NCBI RefSeq assembly: GCF_040822085.1
Contig: NZ_CP162006.1
Coordinates: 2,418,001 to 2,482,000, forward strand
Source of the DNA: Rhodoferax sp. WC2427
GTDB lineage: Bacteria > Pseudomonadota > Gammaproteobacteria > Burkholderiales > Burkholderiaceae_C
DNA length: 64,000 bases
Direction: 5' to 3'
A model generated the notes under the pieces. That model worked only from the letters and a program-made list of their open reading frames with translations. It was not told the origin of the DNA and searched no databases. Below are positions 25,476 through 35,849 of this stretch, one piece after another (positions within the stretch are counted from its first letter, which is position 1; every line of letters starts with the position of its first letter). Both the position numbers and the translations under genes were made by a program.

Positions 25476-26510
25476 ATGCTTGCCTATATCTTCAAACGCA
25501 TTCTGCTGATGGTGCCCACGCTCTTGGGCGTACTGCTGGTGACCTTTGCCGTGGTGCAGTTCGTGCCCGGCGGGCCGGTGGAGCAGATGGTGTCGCAGCT
25601 CCAAGGCCGCGATTCGGGCGGCGAGCGGGCGGCGGCCTCGGGCGCGGGCTACCGGGGACGGCAGGGGATTGACGCCAAGCAGATCGAAGAAATCCGCCAG
25701 CTCTACGGCTTCGACAAGCCTGCGCCGCAGCGCTTTTGGCAGATGCTGGGGCAGTTCGCCCGGTTTGACCTGGGCCAGAGCTTCTACCAGCACAAGGACG
25801 TGTGGCAACTGGTGAAAGAGAAGCTGCCGGTGTCCGTCAGCCTGGGGCTGTGGACCTTTTTTCTGAGCTATCTGGTCGCCGTGCCGCTGGGCATTGCCAT
25901 GGCGGTGCGGGCCGGGTCACGGTTTGACTTTGTGACCACGCTGCTGATTCTGGTGGGCTACGCCATCCCCGGCTTTGTGCTGGGCGTGGCGCTAGTGGTC
26001 ATTTTTGGCGGGCAGTTGCAGTGGTTTCCGCTGCGCGGGCTCACTTCCAGCCAATGGGACACGCTGGGCTGGGGCGCCAAGGTGGTGGACTACCTGTGGC
26101 ACATCGCGCTGCCGGTCACCGCCATGGTGCTGGGCAGCTTTGCCGTGACGGCCATGCTGACCAAGAACGCGTTTCTGGAAGAAATCCGCAAGCAGTACGT
26201 GCTGACGGCCCGCGCCAAGGGCTTGAGCGAGCGGCAGGTGCTGTGGAAGCATGTTCTGCGCAATGCGCTGATCCCCATCGTCACCGGCTTCCCTGCCGCC
26301 TTCATCGGTGCATTTTTTACCGGCTCCCTGCTGATCGAAACCCTGTTCTCGCTCGACGGCCTGGGCCTGCTGAGCTATGAGAGCGTGATCCGCCGCGACT
26401 ACCCCGTGGTACTGGGCACGCTGTACCTGTTTACGCTGATTGGCCTGGTGACCAAGCTGATTTCCGATCTTTGTTATGTCTGGGTAGATCCGCGTGTCAG
26501 ATTTGACTAA
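25476..26510 (+). CDS. yejB: Peptide ABC transporter permease YejB
   Basis: Inner-membrane permease subunit, 344 residues, with one N-terminal helix (8-30), a periplasmic region (about 31-125) and five further helices. The cytoplasmic EAA-loop, which contacts the ATPase, is visible in YVLTARAKGLSERQVLWKH. The family usually has a long loop after helix 1, seen here as a charged insertion of about 30 residues. It lies 13 bp after yejA and overlaps yejE by 17 bp, so the operon is tightly coupled. Confidence 0.94.
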   Translation: MLAYIFKRILLMVPTLLGVLLVTFAVVQFVPGGPVEQMVSQLQGRDSGGERAAASGAGYRGRQGIDAKQIEEIRQLYGFDKPAPQRFWQMLGQFARFDLGQSFYQHKDVWQLVKEKLPVSVSLGLWTFFLSYLVAVPLGIAMAVRAGSRFDFVTTLLILVGYAIPGFVLGVALVVIFGGQLQWFPLRGLTSSQWDTLGWGAKVVDYLWHIALPVTAMVLGSFAVTAMLTKNAFLEEIRKQYVLTARAKGLSERQVLWKHVLRNALIPIVTGFPAAFIGAFFTGSLLIETLFSLDGLGLLSYESVIRRDYPVVLGTLYLFTLIGLVTKLISDLCYVWVDPRVRFD

Positions 26511-27540
26511 AACTGTGTCGCCTAGCCCTGGCCGCCGTGCCTGGCAGCGTTTTAAGCGCAACCGCCTGGGCTACTGGAGCCTGGTAATTTTTTGCGTGCT
26601 GGTGGTCCTGAGCCTGCTGGCCGAGGTGCTGAGCAACGACCGCCCGCTGGTGCTGCGTTACCAGGGCCAAACCTACTTTCCGCTGGTAAAAGACTACGCC
26701 GAGACCACCTTTGGCGGCGACTTTCCCACGCCCACCGACTACCTCGACCCCTTCATCCAGCAGCAACTGGCGAAAGACGGCAACTGGGCGGTCTACCCGC
26801 CCAATCCTTACGGCCCGAAGACGCTGAACTACTTTGCGCAATTTCCCAACCCCTCGGCCCCGTCGCGCGCCAACCTGCTGGGCACCGACGACCGGGGGCG
26901 CGACCTGCTGGCCCAGTTGGTCTACGGCTTTCGGGTCAGCGTGCTGTTTGCGCTGGCGCTCACGGCAGTGGGCACGGTGCTGGGCATCGCCACCGGGGCG
27001 GTGCAGGGCTTTTTTGGTGGCAAGACCGACCTGGCGTTCCAGCGCTTCATCGAAATCTGGGGCTCCATGCCCGAGCTGTACCTGCTGATCATCTTCAGCG
27101 CCATCTTCGCGCCCAGCATCAGCCTGCTGCTGGTGCTGTTGAGCCTGTTTGGCTGGATGGGCCTGAGCGACTACGTGCGGGCCGAGTTTCTGCGTAACCG
27201 GCAGATGGACTACGTCAAGGCCGCACGCGCCCTGGGGGTGGGCAATGCACAGATCATCTGGCGGCACATCCTGCCCAACAGCCTCACACCGGTGGTCACC
27301 TTTTTGCCGTTCCGCATGAGCGCAGCCATTTTGGCGCTGACCTCGCTGGACTTTCTGGGCCTGGGCGTGCCCCCGGGCACCCCGTCACTGGGCGAGCTGC
27401 TGAGCCAGGGCAAGGCGAATATCGACGCGTGGTGGATTTCGCTGTCCACCTTTGCGGTGCTGGCGATCACGCTGCTGCTGCTGACCTTCATGGGCGACGC
27501 CTTGCGCGACGCTCTCGATCCGCGGAAGGCGCAGGCATGA
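26494..27540 (+). CDS. yejE: Peptide ABC transporter permease YejE
   Basis: Second permease subunit, 348 residues, six membrane helices, with the OppC-type N-terminal extension and the long periplasmic region typical of YejE (about 55-130). The EAA-like loop is YVKAARALGVGNAQIIWRH. Starts with GTG at 26494 inside the yejB end (17 bp overlap). Its stop overlaps the yejF ATG by four bases. Confidence 0.94.
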   Translation: MSDLTKTVSPSPGRRAWQRFKRNRLGYWSLVIFCVLVVLSLLAEVLSNDRPLVLRYQGQTYFPLVKDYAETTFGGDFPTPTDYLDPFIQQQLAKDGNWAVYPPNPYGPKTLNYFAQFPNPSAPSRANLLGTDDRGRDLLAQLVYGFRVSVLFALALTAVGTVLGIATGAVQGFFGGKTDLAFQRFIEIWGSMPELYLLIIFSAIFAPSISLLLVLLSLFGWMGLSDYVRAEFLRNRQMDYVKAARALGVGNAQIIWRHILPNSLTPVVTFLPFRMSAAILALTSLDFLGLGVPPGTPSLGELLSQGKANIDAWWISLSTFAVLAITLLLLTFMGDALRDALDPRKAQA

Positions 27541-29114
27541 GTTTGCTGGATGTCCAAAACTTGACCGTCAGCTTTGACGGCAAGCCGGTGGTGGACCGCA
27601 TCAGCTTCCAGATCCAGCCCGGCGAAAAGCTGGCGCTGGTGGGCGAGTCGGGCTCGGGCAAAACCATTTCGGCCCTGAGCCTGCTGCGCCTGGTGGCCGA
27701 TGCGCACACCACGGGCCAGGCCCTGTTTGGCGGGCAGGATCTGCTGGCGCTGCCCGAGCACACACTGCGCGGCATCCGCGGCCAGGACATCGCCATGATT
27801 TTCCAGGAGCCGATGACGGCGTTGAACCCGCTGTTCACCATCGGCCGCCAGATTGCCGAGGTTTTTGAGCTAAAACAGGGTCTCACGCCCATCCAATCAG
27901 CGCAAGCAGCTATTGAAATGCTAGCGAGTACGGGTATCACCGAACCGGCCCGCCGGGTGGGCAGCTACCCGCACCAGCTCAGCGGCGGCCAGCGCCAGCG
28001 CGCCATGATCGCCATGGCCCTGGCCTGCAGGCCGAAGCTGCTGCTGGCCGACGAGCCCACCACCGCGCTGGACGTGACGGTGCGGGGCCAGATTCTGGCG
28101 CTGCTGTCCGACCTGCAGCGCCAATACGGCATGGCCGTGCTGCTGATCACCCACGACCTGCACCTGGTGCGCCAGTTTGCCGACCGCGTGGCGGTGATGG
28201 AGCGCGGCCACATCGTGGAAACCGGTACTGTGGCGGGCGTGTTCGAGCACCCGCAGCACGCCTATACCCGCAAACTGATCGCGAGCAAACCGGTGCGCGA
28301 TGTTGTGCCCGAAACCCCCGCCGCACCCCTGCTGCAGGCGACAGGGCTGCGGGTGGCCTATCCCACGGCGCTGCCGGGCATGCGCGGGTGGTTTAAAAAA
28401 TCCGAGTTCGTGGCCTTGCAGGATGCCAGCTTTGCCATTCCCCCTGGCCAGACGCTGGGCGTGGTGGGCGAGTCGGGCTCGGGCAAGTCCACCCTGGCCC
28501 TGGCCGTGCTGGGTTTGCAGGCCTTTGGTGGCACGGTGCAGATCGGCGGCCAGACCTGGGCGCGCGAGGCAGCCAGGAACAAAGCGCTGCGCGCCACCGT
28601 GCAGGTGGTGTTCCAGGACCCGTTTTCGTCCCTGTCGCCGCGCCTGACGGTCGAAGAAATCGTGGGGGAGGGCCTGCGCGTCCACGCCCCGCAGCACAAC
28701 GCCACTGAGCGCCAGCGCCAGGTGCTGCTGGCACTGGCCGATGTGGGCATGGACGAGGCGCAGTTTCCCGGCCTGCTGCAGCGCTACCCGCATGCGTTTT
28801 CCGGCGGGCAGCGCCAGCGCCTGGCGATTGCCCGCGCGCTGATCGTGCAGCCGCAGCTGTTGGTGCTGGACGAACCCACCAGCGCGCTGGACGTGACCAT
28901 CCAGCAGCAGGTGCTGCAATTGTTACAACGCTTGCAACGCGAACGCGGCCTGGCCTACCTGTTGATCACCCACGACATGGACGTGGTCCGCGCCATGGCA
29001 CACCAGGTGCTGGTGGTGCAAAGTGGTGTAATCGTCGAAACCGGCCCAGTGCACCAGGTGCTGGACGCGCCGCAGCACGCTTACACACGAACCTTGGTTG
29101 CAGCAAGCGCGTAG
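27537..29114 (+). CDS. yejF: Peptide ABC transporter tandem ATPase YejF
   Basis: 525-residue ATPase with two fused nucleotide-binding domains. Each has a Walker A (GESGSGKT and GESGSGKS), a signature motif (LSGGQRQR and FSGGQRQR), a Walker B ([11 protein letters not shown] and [11 protein letters not shown]) and an H-loop. The first domain contains an in-frame copy of the dispersed repeat, coding for [20 protein letters not shown] between the Q-loop and the signature motif, where family members have a helical subdomain of similar length but different sequence. Function should be intact because the catalytic motifs lie outside it. It ends the yejABEF operon. Confidence 0.95.
   Translation: MSLLDVQNLTVSFDGKPVVDRISFQIQPGEKLALVGESGSGKTISALSLLRLVADAHTTGQALFGGQDLLALPEHTLRGIRGQDIAMIFQEPMTALNPLFTIGRQIAEVFELKQGLTPIQSAQAAIEMLASTGITEPARRVGSYPHQLSGGQRQRAMIAMALACRPKLLLADEPTTALDVTVRGQILALLSDLQRQYGMAVLLITHDLHLVRQFADRVAVMERGHIVETGTVAGVFEHPQHAYTRKLIASKPVRDVVPETPAAPLLQATGLRVAYPTALPGMRGWFKKSEFVALQDASFAIPPGQTLGVVGESGSGKSTLALAVLGLQAFGGTVQIGGQTWAREAARNKALRATVQVVFQDPFSSLSPRLTVEEIVGEGLRVHAPQHNATERQRQVLLALADVGMDEAQFPGLLQRYPHAFSGGQRQRLAIARALIVQPQLLVLDEPTSALDVTIQQQVLQLLQRLQRERGLAYLLITHDMDVVRAMAHQVLVVQSGVIVETGPVHQVLDAPQHAYTRTLVAASA
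27862..27926 (+). repeat. Dispersed repeat copy 6 (in-frame in yejF)
   Basis: TTTTTGAGCTAAAACAGGG, TCTCACGCCCATCCAATCAG, CGCAAGCAGCTATTGAAATG and CTAGCG. Read in the frame TTT GAG CTA AAA. The usual GCGTGA is GCGCAA, so no stop is created. Confidence 0.75.
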
Positions 29115-29240
29115 TCCCGTAAAAGCCCTGCCAAGTAGTGCAAAACCTCCCAGTATTTAAGAAAATACCCTGTGTCACCTTCCAGTCGAACAGGTTTTTT
29201 GCTTAAATACGGCCCATTTCTGGGCTAGAATAAGAGCTCA

Positions 29241-29278
29241 CGACCAAACGGGCGGGTAATTACCGCCCGTTTTTTTTG
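29241..29278 (+). terminator. Rho-independent terminator / leader hairpin before rimP
   Basis: ACGGGCGG, loop GTAATTA, CCGCCCGT, then T7-8; the flanking CGACC and GGTCG extend the pairing. It can terminate yejF. Because a TAGAAT hexamer at 29225-29230 lies just upstream, it may also attenuate transcripts starting there and reading into rimP. Confidence 0.7.
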
Positions 29279-29345
29279 GTCGATTGTTTTTAACAAGTCT
29301 TAAAAACACACTTTAAAGCAGGCTTTCAAGGTGTTTTCGGGGCTA

Positions 29346-29957
29346 ATGCACCTACCAATATCACACGTGGCGTTACAAGAAATCGTTGAACAAACCGTAA
29401 CCGGATTCGGTTACGACCTCGTAGAGATCGACCGCTCTGCCGGTGGTTTGCTGCGCATCACGATCGACCATCCCTGGGTCGCTGGCGCACCCGAGCAGTT
29501 CATCAACGTCGAAGACTGCGAAAAAGTCACCCGCCAGCTCCAGTTTGCACTGGAAGTCGATGGCGTGGAATACAAGCGGCTGGAGGTGTCCTCGCCCGGT
29601 ATCGACCGCCCCCTGCGCAACACCACAGATTTTCAGCGTTTCGTCGGCTATGTGATCGATGTAAACCTCAAGGTGGCCATTGGCGTTGCCGCAGAAGGCA
29701 AGGTCAACGCCAACCGTAAAAAATTTCGCGGCACGCTGGAAGCCGTGGCGGCTGTCGGCAGTGCGGCCCCCAGCTGGCAAATTGTCTGGAGCGACGAGCC
29801 CGAGCCCAAGCCGGGGGTGCGCGTCAGCAAGAAGCGCGTTCCCGCGCCTTTGCAGGCCATGGGGTTCACGCTGGACGAGATCCGCGATGCCCGGCTGGCC
29901 CCCATCGTAAGTTTCCATGGTCGCAACGCAAAAGACACGGGTGTTGCGCCCGAATGA
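29346..29957 (+). CDS. rimP: Ribosome maturation factor RimP
   Basis: Needed for maturation of the 30S subunit. The 203-residue protein has the N-terminal alpha/beta domain (VTGFGYDLVEIDRSAGGLLRI) and a C-terminal SH3-like domain starting near VSSPGIDRPL. It is longer than E. coli RimP (150) because of a betaproteobacterial insertion near residues 110-150. ATG 29346 was preferred to the GTG at 29331 on family length. It heads the rimP-nusA-infB-rbfA-truB operon. The 60-bp spacer to nusA contains a short stem TCCGC/GCGGA followed by T7. Confidence 0.93.
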   Translation: MHLPISHVALQEIVEQTVTGFGYDLVEIDRSAGGLLRITIDHPWVAGAPEQFINVEDCEKVTRQLQFALEVDGVEYKRLEVSSPGIDRPLRNTTDFQRFVGYVIDVNLKVAIGVAAEGKVNANRKKFRGTLEAVAAVGSAAPSWQIVWSDEPEPKPGVRVSKKRVPAPLQAMGFTLDEIRDARLAPIVSFHGRNAKDTGVAPE

Positions 29958-30017
29958 TGTTCCGCCGCTCGCTGCGGATGGGGTTTTTTTGGTTTTAGTG
30001 TTCAGGAGATTCGTGAC

Positions 30018-31523
30018 ATGAATCGCGAAATGTTGATGTTGGTAGATGCCATTTCACGTGAGAAGAACGTGGAGCGGGATGTTGTTTTTGGCGCGGTGGA
30101 GTCGGCTTTGGCGCAGGCCACCAAAAAGCTGTACCAGGGCGAAGTGGATATCCGCGTCGCCCTCGACCGTGACAGCGGCAACTACGAAACCTTCCGCCGC
30201 TGGCTGGTGGTACCAGACTCTGCCGGTTTGCAAAACCCCGAGGCAGAAGAGCTGGTGTCGGACGTGCGCGACGATATTCCTGACATCGAAGAAGGCGACT
30301 ACATCGAGAAACCGATCGAGTCGCTGCCGATAGGCCGCATTGGTGCCATGGCCGCCAAGCAGGTCATTCTGCAAAAAATCCGCGATGCCGAGCGCGAAAT
30401 GCTGCTCAACGACTTCATGAGCCGTGGCGACAAGATCTTTGTCGGCACCGTCAAGCGCATGGACAAGGGCGACATCATTGTCGAAAGCGGCCGCGTCGAA
30501 GGCCGCCTGCGCCGCAGCGAGATGATCCCCAAGGAAAATCTGCGCACCGGTGACCGCGTCCGCGCCATGATCATGGAAGTGGACCTGACCCTGCGTGGCG
30601 CACCTATCATCCTGTCGCGCAGCTCGCCAGCCTACATGGTCGAGCTGTTCCGCCAGGAAGTGCCCGAAATCGAGCAAGGCCTGCTGGAGATCAAATCCTG
30701 CGCCCGTGACCCGGGTTCGCGCGCCAAGATCGCGGTGCTGTCGCACGACAAGCGCGTCGACCCCATCGGCACCTGCGTCGGCGTGCGCGGCACCCGTGTC
30801 AACGGCGTCACCAACGAGCTTGCCGGTGAACGCGTGGATATCGTGCTGTGGAGCGAAGACCCGGCCCAGTTCGTGATCGGTGCCCTGGCCCCGGCCAATG
30901 TGTCGTCCATCGTGGTGGACGAAGAGCGCCATGCCATGGACGTGGTGGTCGATGAAGAAAACCTGGCGATCGCGATTGGCCGCGGCGGACAGAACGTGCG
31001 CCTCGCCGCCGAGCTGACCGGCTGGAAGATCAACATCATGGACGCGGCCGAATCGGCCCAGAAGCAGGCCACCGAAACCGACTCCAGCCGCAAGCTGTTC
31101 ATGGAAAAGCTCGATGTCGACGAGGAAATGGCCGACATCCTGATCCACGAAGGCTTCACCAGCCTGGAAGAAATCGCCTACGTGCCGCTGCAGGAAATGT
31201 TGGACATCGAAAGCTTCGACGAAGACACCGTGCATGAACTGCGTTCGCGTGCCAAAGACGTGCTGCTGACCATGGAAATTGCCCTGGAAGAAAACGCCGA
31301 AGCGGCCGAACCGGTCTCGCAAGACCTGAACGACCTCGAAGGCCTGACCCCCGAACTGATCGCCAAGCTGCAAGCTGGCGGCATCCACACACGCGACGAT
31401 CTGGCCGACTTGGCCGGTGATGAGCTCTCCGAAATTACCGGCCAGTCTGAGGACGAGGCCACGACCTTGATCATGAAAGCGCGCGCACATTGGTTTACCA
31501 ATGACGCCGCTTCTCAAGAGTAA
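30018..31523 (+). CDS. nusA: Transcription termination/antitermination factor NusA
   Basis: RNA polymerase-binding elongation factor, 501 residues. In order: N-terminal polymerase-binding domain (1-130), S1 domain (about 135-200, [17 protein letters not shown]), two KH domains (about 230-345; [10 protein letters not shown] and the [10 protein letters not shown] loop) and two C-terminal acidic AR-like helix-hairpin-helix repeats (about 360-495). Like other betaproteobacterial forms, it keeps the two acidic repeats that bind the alpha C-terminal domain. It stands in the normal rimP-nusA-infB order. Confidence 0.97.
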   Translation: MNREMLMLVDAISREKNVERDVVFGAVESALAQATKKLYQGEVDIRVALDRDSGNYETFRRWLVVPDSAGLQNPEAEELVSDVRDDIPDIEEGDYIEKPIESLPIGRIGAMAAKQVILQKIRDAEREMLLNDFMSRGDKIFVGTVKRMDKGDIIVESGRVEGRLRRSEMIPKENLRTGDRVRAMIMEVDLTLRGAPIILSRSSPAYMVELFRQEVPEIEQGLLEIKSCARDPGSRAKIAVLSHDKRVDPIGTCVGVRGTRVNGVTNELAGERVDIVLWSEDPAQFVIGALAPANVSSIVVDEERHAMDVVVDEENLAIAIGRGGQNVRLAAELTGWKINIMDAAESAQKQATETDSSRKLFMEKLDVDEEMADILIHEGFTSLEEIAYVPLQEMLDIESFDEDTVHELRSRAKDVLLTMEIALEENAEAAEPVSQDLNDLEGLTPELIAKLQAGGIHTRDDLADLAGDELSEITGQSEDEATTLIMKARAHWFTNDAASQE

Positions 31524-31547
31524 TGGTCATGAAAGGTCACACAATAC

Positions 31548-34481
31548 ATGTCCACTACTACCGTCGCCGAGTTTGCTGCTGAACTCAAAAAATCTCCCGA
31601 AACCCTGCTGGAACAGCTCCGCGGGGCCGGTGTGCCGAAAGCCGCTACGTCCGATGTCCTGAGCGAATCGGACAAGCAGCGCCTGCTGGGCTTTTTGCAG
31701 GCCAGCCATGGCACTGCCACACTGGAACGCAAGAAGATCACCCTGGTGAAGAAATCCACCAGCGAAATCAAACAGGCCGATTCCACGGGCCGAGCCCGTA
31801 CCATCCAGGTGGAAGTGCGCAAGAAGCGTACTTTCATCAAGCGTGAAGACGGCCAGGACGGTGTCATCGAAGGCGCCGCCGAGTCCGAAGTCGAAGTCGA
31901 TGTGCCCGCCAGCAACGGTGCCGAAGAAGCCGAATTGGCCCGCCGCGAAGAAGAAGCCAGCCGCCAGGCCGAGTTGATGCGCCGCCAGGAAGAAGAATTG
32001 ATCGAAAAACGCCGTCTGCGCGAAGAGCAGGAAGCCCGCGATGCGAGCGCACGCGCCGTCGCAGAACAAGCCGCTGCTGACGCTGCCGCCAAAGCCGCTG
32101 CTGCTGCCCAGGCCGAGCAGCAAAAGGCCGCTGCACCCACCACACCCGCACCCGGCTTGTCGGCTGTCGGTCAGAACATCAACGCTGCCGCCGATGCCGC
32201 TGCCGCGGCCAAAGTGCAGGCGCAAAACGATGCCCGCGCCAAAGTGGCAGCCGACTCCAAGGCCCGCGCCGACGAAGAAGCGGCCCGCGTGGTGGACCTG
32301 GGCGATCGCCGCCGCAAGGCCGAAGCCGAAGCCGCTGCCATCCGCTTGATGATGTCCACGCCGAAGAAGGTGTTGGTTGCCCACAAGAAGGTGGAAGAGC
32401 CCAAGCCGGTCGTGAAGCCCCCTGTGGCCGATGCTGCCAAGGCTGCTGCCATGAAGGGCACGCTGCACAAGCCAGCCGCCGGTGCAGCTCCGGCCAAACC
32501 CGCTCCCGGCGCTCCCGCAGCGCCCGGTGCTGGCAAGGAAGTTAAATCCGCCAAGTTGTCCAGCAGCTGGGCCGATCCTGCCAAGAAGAAACCCCTGCCC
32601 ACCCGTGGCGACTCCAGCGGTGGCGTCGGCCGTGGCAACTGGCGCGGAGGCCCGCGTGGCCGCCGTGGCAGCAATGACCGCGACCAGCGCGACGACAACA
32701 TGTCGCAGGCACCGGTGGAAGCGCGCACGATCGAAGTGCACGTGCCCGAAACCATCACCGTGGCTGAACTCGCCCACAAGATGGCAGTCAAGGCCTCCGA
32801 GGTGATCAAACACCTGATGAAGCTGGGCCAGATGGTCTCCATCAACCAGCCGCTAGACCAAGACACGGCCATGATTCTGGTCGAAGAAATGGGCCACAAA
32901 GCCGTTGTGGCTGCGCTGGACGATCCAGAAGCGTTTACCGCCGAAGAAGTGCAACAGCAAGTGTCTGAATCCTTGCCGCGCGCTCCGGTGGTCACCGTCA
33001 TGGGCCACGTCGACCACGGTAAAACCTCGCTGCTGGATTACATCCGCCGCGCCAAGGTGGCATCCGGTGAAGCCGGTGGCATTACCCAGCACATTGGTGC
33101 CTACCACGTGGAAACTCCGCGCGGTATGGTCTCCTTCCTGGATACCCCGGGCCACGAAGCGTTTACCGCCATGCGTGCCCGTGGTGCCCAGGCAACCGAC
33201 ATCGTGATTCTGGTGGTGGCTGCCGACGACGGCGTAATGCCGCAAACCAAGGAAGCCATCAAGCACGCTAAAGCGGCGGGTGTGCCCATCGTGGTGGCGA
33301 TCAACAAGATCGACAAGCCCGACTCCAACCCCGAGCGCGTCAAGAACGAGCTGGTGATCGAAGACGTGATCCCCGAAGACTTCGGTGGCAGCTCGCCTTT
33401 CGTCTCCGTCTCGGCCAAAACCGGTTTTGGTATCGACGAGCTGCTGGAGCAGGTGCTGTTGCAAGCCGAAGTGCTGGAACTGAAGGCACCCGTCGATGCC
33501 ATGGCCAAGGGCCTGGTGATCGAAGCGCGTCTGGACAAGGGCAAGGGCCCGGTGGCCACCGTGCTGGTGCAGTCGGGTACCTTGAAGACCGGCGACATCG
33601 TGCTGGCTGGCTCCACCTATGGCCGCGTGCGTGCCATGCTGGACGAGAACGGCAAGCCGTCCAAGTCCGCAGGTCCGTCGATCCCGGTGGAAATCCAGGG
33701 TCTGACCGAAGTGCCCCAGGCCGGTGATGAATTCATGGTCTTGCCCGACGAACGCCGGGCCCGTGAAATCGCCACCTACCGTGCCGGCAAGTTCCGCAAC
33801 ACCAAGCTGGCCAAGCTGCAAGCCGCCAAGCTGGAAACCATGTTCACCGACATCACGGCGGGCGAGGTCAAGATGCTGCCGATCATCGTCAAGGCCGACG
33901 TGCAGGGTTCGCAAGAGGCTTTGGCCCAGTCGCTGCTCAAGCTGTCGACCGACGAAGTCAAGGTGCAGATGGTCTACACGGCGGTCGGTGCCATCAGCGA
34001 GTCCGACATCAATCTGGCGATTGCCTCCAAGGCCATCGTGATCGGCTTCAACGTGCGGGCCGATGCCGGTGCGCGCAAACTGGCCGAGAACAATGCCGTG
34101 GACGTGAAGTACTACAACATCATTTACGACGCAGTCGATGAGTTGAAGTCCGCCATGGCCGGCATGCTGGCTCCCGAGCAGCGCGAAGAAATCATCGGTA
34201 TGGCCGAGATCCGCACGGTGTTCGTGGCGTCCAAAATTGGTACGGTGGCAGGCTGTATGGTCACTACTGGCTCGGTCAACCGCAGTGCACGCTTCCGCTT
34301 GCTGCGCGAAAACATCGTCATCTACACCGGTGAAATTGATTCGCTCAAGCGTGTCAAGGACGATGTGCGCGAAGTCCGCGAGGGCTTCGAGTGCGGTATC
34401 AAGCTCAAGAATTACAACGACATCGCCGTCGGCGACCAGTTGGAATTCTTTGAGATCAAAGAAATCGCCCGTACGCTGTAA
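31548..34481 (+). CDS. infB: Translation initiation factor IF-2
   Basis: GTPase that places initiator tRNA on the 30S subunit. The 977-residue protein has an N-terminal IF2_N domain (1-55), a long alanine/lysine/glutamate-rich low-complexity linker (about 100-400), a second IF2_N domain ([19 protein letters not shown]), and the G domain from about residue 485 ([28 protein letters not shown]), followed by domains II-IV. It is longer than E. coli IF-2 (890) because of the linker. Its TAA overlaps the rbfA ATG by one base. Confidence 0.97.
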   Translation: MSTTTVAEFAAELKKSPETLLEQLRGAGVPKAATSDVLSESDKQRLLGFLQASHGTATLERKKITLVKKSTSEIKQADSTGRARTIQVEVRKKRTFIKREDGQDGVIEGAAESEVEVDVPASNGAEEAELARREEEASRQAELMRRQEEELIEKRRLREEQEARDASARAVAEQAAADAAAKAAAAAQAEQQKAAAPTTPAPGLSAVGQNINAAADAAAAAKVQAQNDARAKVAADSKARADEEAARVVDLGDRRRKAEAEAAAIRLMMSTPKKVLVAHKKVEEPKPVVKPPVADAAKAAAMKGTLHKPAAGAAPAKPAPGAPAAPGAGKEVKSAKLSSSWADPAKKKPLPTRGDSSGGVGRGNWRGGPRGRRGSNDRDQRDDNMSQAPVEARTIEVHVPETITVAELAHKMAVKASEVIKHLMKLGQMVSINQPLDQDTAMILVEEMGHKAVVAALDDPEAFTAEEVQQQVSESLPRAPVVTVMGHVDHGKTSLLDYIRRAKVASGEAGGITQHIGAYHVETPRGMVSFLDTPGHEAFTAMRARGAQATDIVILVVAADDGVMPQTKEAIKHAKAAGVPIVVAINKIDKPDSNPERVKNELVIEDVIPEDFGGSSPFVSVSAKTGFGIDELLEQVLLQAEVLELKAPVDAMAKGLVIEARLDKGKGPVATVLVQSGTLKTGDIVLAGSTYGRVRAMLDENGKPSKSAGPSIPVEIQGLTEVPQAGDEFMVLPDERRAREIATYRAGKFRNTKLAKLQAAKLETMFTDITAGEVKMLPIIVKADVQGSQEALAQSLLKLSTDEVKVQMVYTAVGAISESDINLAIASKAIVIGFNVRADAGARKLAENNAVDVKYYNIIYDAVDELKSAMAGMLAPEQREEIIGMAEIRTVFVASKIGTVAGCMVTTGSVNRSARFRLLRENIVIYTGEIDSLKRVKDDVREVREGFECGIKLKNYNDIAVGDQLEFFEIKEIARTL

Positions 34482-34852
34482 TGGTCAAACGCAAGGCCGC
34501 TGCGCCCAACCGCAGCCTCAAAGTCGCCGACCAGATCCAGCGGGATCTGACCGAGCTGATCGCCCGCGAGTTGAAAGACCCGCGGGTAGGCATGGTGACC
34601 ATCCAGGGGGTGGAAGTCACGCCCGACTACGCGCACGCCAAGGTGTTTTTCAGTGTGCTGACCGGCAACCCGGACGAATGCACCGAAGGTTTGAACCAGG
34701 CCGCAGGTTTCCTGCGCTCGGGTTTGTTCAAGCGGCTGCACATCCACACCGTGCCCACCTTGCACTTCCACTACGACCGGACCACCGAGAAAGCCTCGGA
34801 CATGAACGCGCTGATTGCGCGGGCCGTGGCGTCCCGGTCCCAGGAAGACTAG
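34481..34852 (+). CDS. rbfA: Ribosome-binding factor RbfA
   Basis: Cold-shock 30S maturation factor with a type-II KH-like fold. The 123-residue protein has the [14 protein letters not shown] N-terminus ([18 protein letters not shown]), [24 protein letters not shown] and the C-terminal [11 protein letters not shown]. It starts at the last base of the infB stop (TAATG). truB follows four bases after the stop. Confidence 0.96.
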   Translation: MVKRKAAAPNRSLKVADQIQRDLTELIARELKDPRVGMVTIQGVEVTPDYAHAKVFFSVLTGNPDECTEGLNQAAGFLRSGLFKRLHIHTVPTLHFHYDRTTEKASDMNALIARAVASRSQED

Positions 34853-34856
34853 AGCG

Positions 34857-35831
34857 ATGACCGCAACGCCACGTGTACGGGTTGCCAGGCGCCCCGTGCA
34901 CGGGGTGCTGTTGCTGGACAAGCCTTTGGGCCTGTCGAGCAACGACGCGCTGCAAAAAGTCAAATGGCTGCTGCGCGGTGAGAAGGCCGGCCACACCGGC
35001 ACGCTGGACCCACTGGCCACTGGCGTGTTGCCGCTGTGTTTTGGGGCCGCCACCAAGTTCAGCCAGCTGCACCTGGATGCCGACAAAACCTACCTGGCTA
35101 CGGCCCGGTTGGGCGTGAAGACCAGTACCGGCGATGCCGAGGGCGATGTGATCGAGACCCGTGCGGTGGCGGTGACGCAGGCGCAGATCGATGCGGTCGT
35201 GCCGCGTTTTACCGGGCCCATCCGGCAGGTGCCGCCGATGTACAGCGCCTTGAAGCGCGACGGCAAGCCCTTGTATGAATATGCGCGGGCAGGAATCGAG
35301 GTTGAGCGGCCAGCGCGGGACGTCGAGATATTTGAGCTAAAAGTGGCTTTAGTGCCCGCGGAATCGGCGCAAGCAGCTATTGAAATAGTAGCAAAGTGCT
35401 CGAAGGGTACCTACATCCGCACTTTGGGTGAGGACATTGGCGAGGCCCTCGGATGCGGTGCGCACTTGACGGCCTTGCGCCGCATTGCCACCGGCGATTT
35501 TGTGATTGGCCAGTGTGTGACGCTGGCTGCATTGGAAGCCATGACCGAAGACGAGCGGCTGGCGTGTTTGCTGCCGGTGGATGCGCTGCTGGCGCAGCAC
35601 CGCCGTGTCACGCTGGATGCACAGAATGCAGGGCGGTTCCTCAGTGGCGTGCGCCGCCGGGGTGACTGGCCCGACGATGACCGCGTGGCGGTCTACGGAG
35701 ATACACCTCCGACCTTGCTGGGTGTTGCCCAGATCAAGGGCGGTGAATTGATACCAGGGCGACTGCTAAGCCCGCTGGATATTGGTCAGATTTTGGCCCA
35801 GGCGCAAAAAGCAGAGAGCCCCAGCCTTTAG
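34857..35831 (+). CDS. truB: tRNA pseudouridine-55 synthase TruB
   Basis: Makes pseudouridine 55 in the T loop of tRNAs. The 324-residue protein has the KPLGLSSN N-terminus, the catalytic Asp in GHTGTLDPLATG, YLATARLGVKTSTGDAEGD, CSKGTYIRTLGEDIGEALG and a C-terminal PUA-like domain. The strand-loop segment before CSKGTYIRT is coded by an in-frame copy of the dispersed repeat (FELKVALVPAESAQAAIEIV), about four residues longer than the matching part of E. coli TruB. All catalytic motifs are present, so the enzyme is probably active. It is the last gene of the operon; typA follows after 18 bp. Confidence 0.96.
   Translation: MTATPRVRVARRPVHGVLLLDKPLGLSSNDALQKVKWLLRGEKAGHTGTLDPLATGVLPLCFGAATKFSQLHLDADKTYLATARLGVKTSTGDAEGDVIETRAVAVTQAQIDAVVPRFTGPIRQVPPMYSALKRDGKPLYEYARAGIEVERPARDVEIFELKVALVPAESAQAAIEIVAKCSKGTYIRTLGEDIGEALGCGAHLTALRRIATGDFVIGQCVTLAALEAMTEDERLACLLPVDALLAQHRRVTLDAQNAGRFLSGVRRRGDWPDDDRVAVYGDTPPTLLGVAQIKGGELIPGRLLSPLDIGQILAQAQKAESPSL
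35331..35395 (+). repeat. Dispersed repeat copy 7 (in-frame in truB)
   Basis: TTTGAGCTAAAAGTGGCTTT, AGTGCCCGCGGAATCGGCG, CAAGCAGCTATTGAAATAG and TAGCAAAG. Same frame as the yejF copy, with GCGCAA in place of GCGTGA. Confidence 0.75.
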
Positions 35832-35849
35832 ATTTAGGAGTAGAGAACT

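Noticed and set aside
23681..25477. 598-residue minus-strand open frame opposite yejA
   Set aside because: Shadow frame with no recognisable motif, fully explained by yejA.
29958..30017. Short stem and T run between rimP and nusA as a terminator
   Set aside because: The stem is only five base pairs and the operon order is universally co-transcribed; at most a weak pause.
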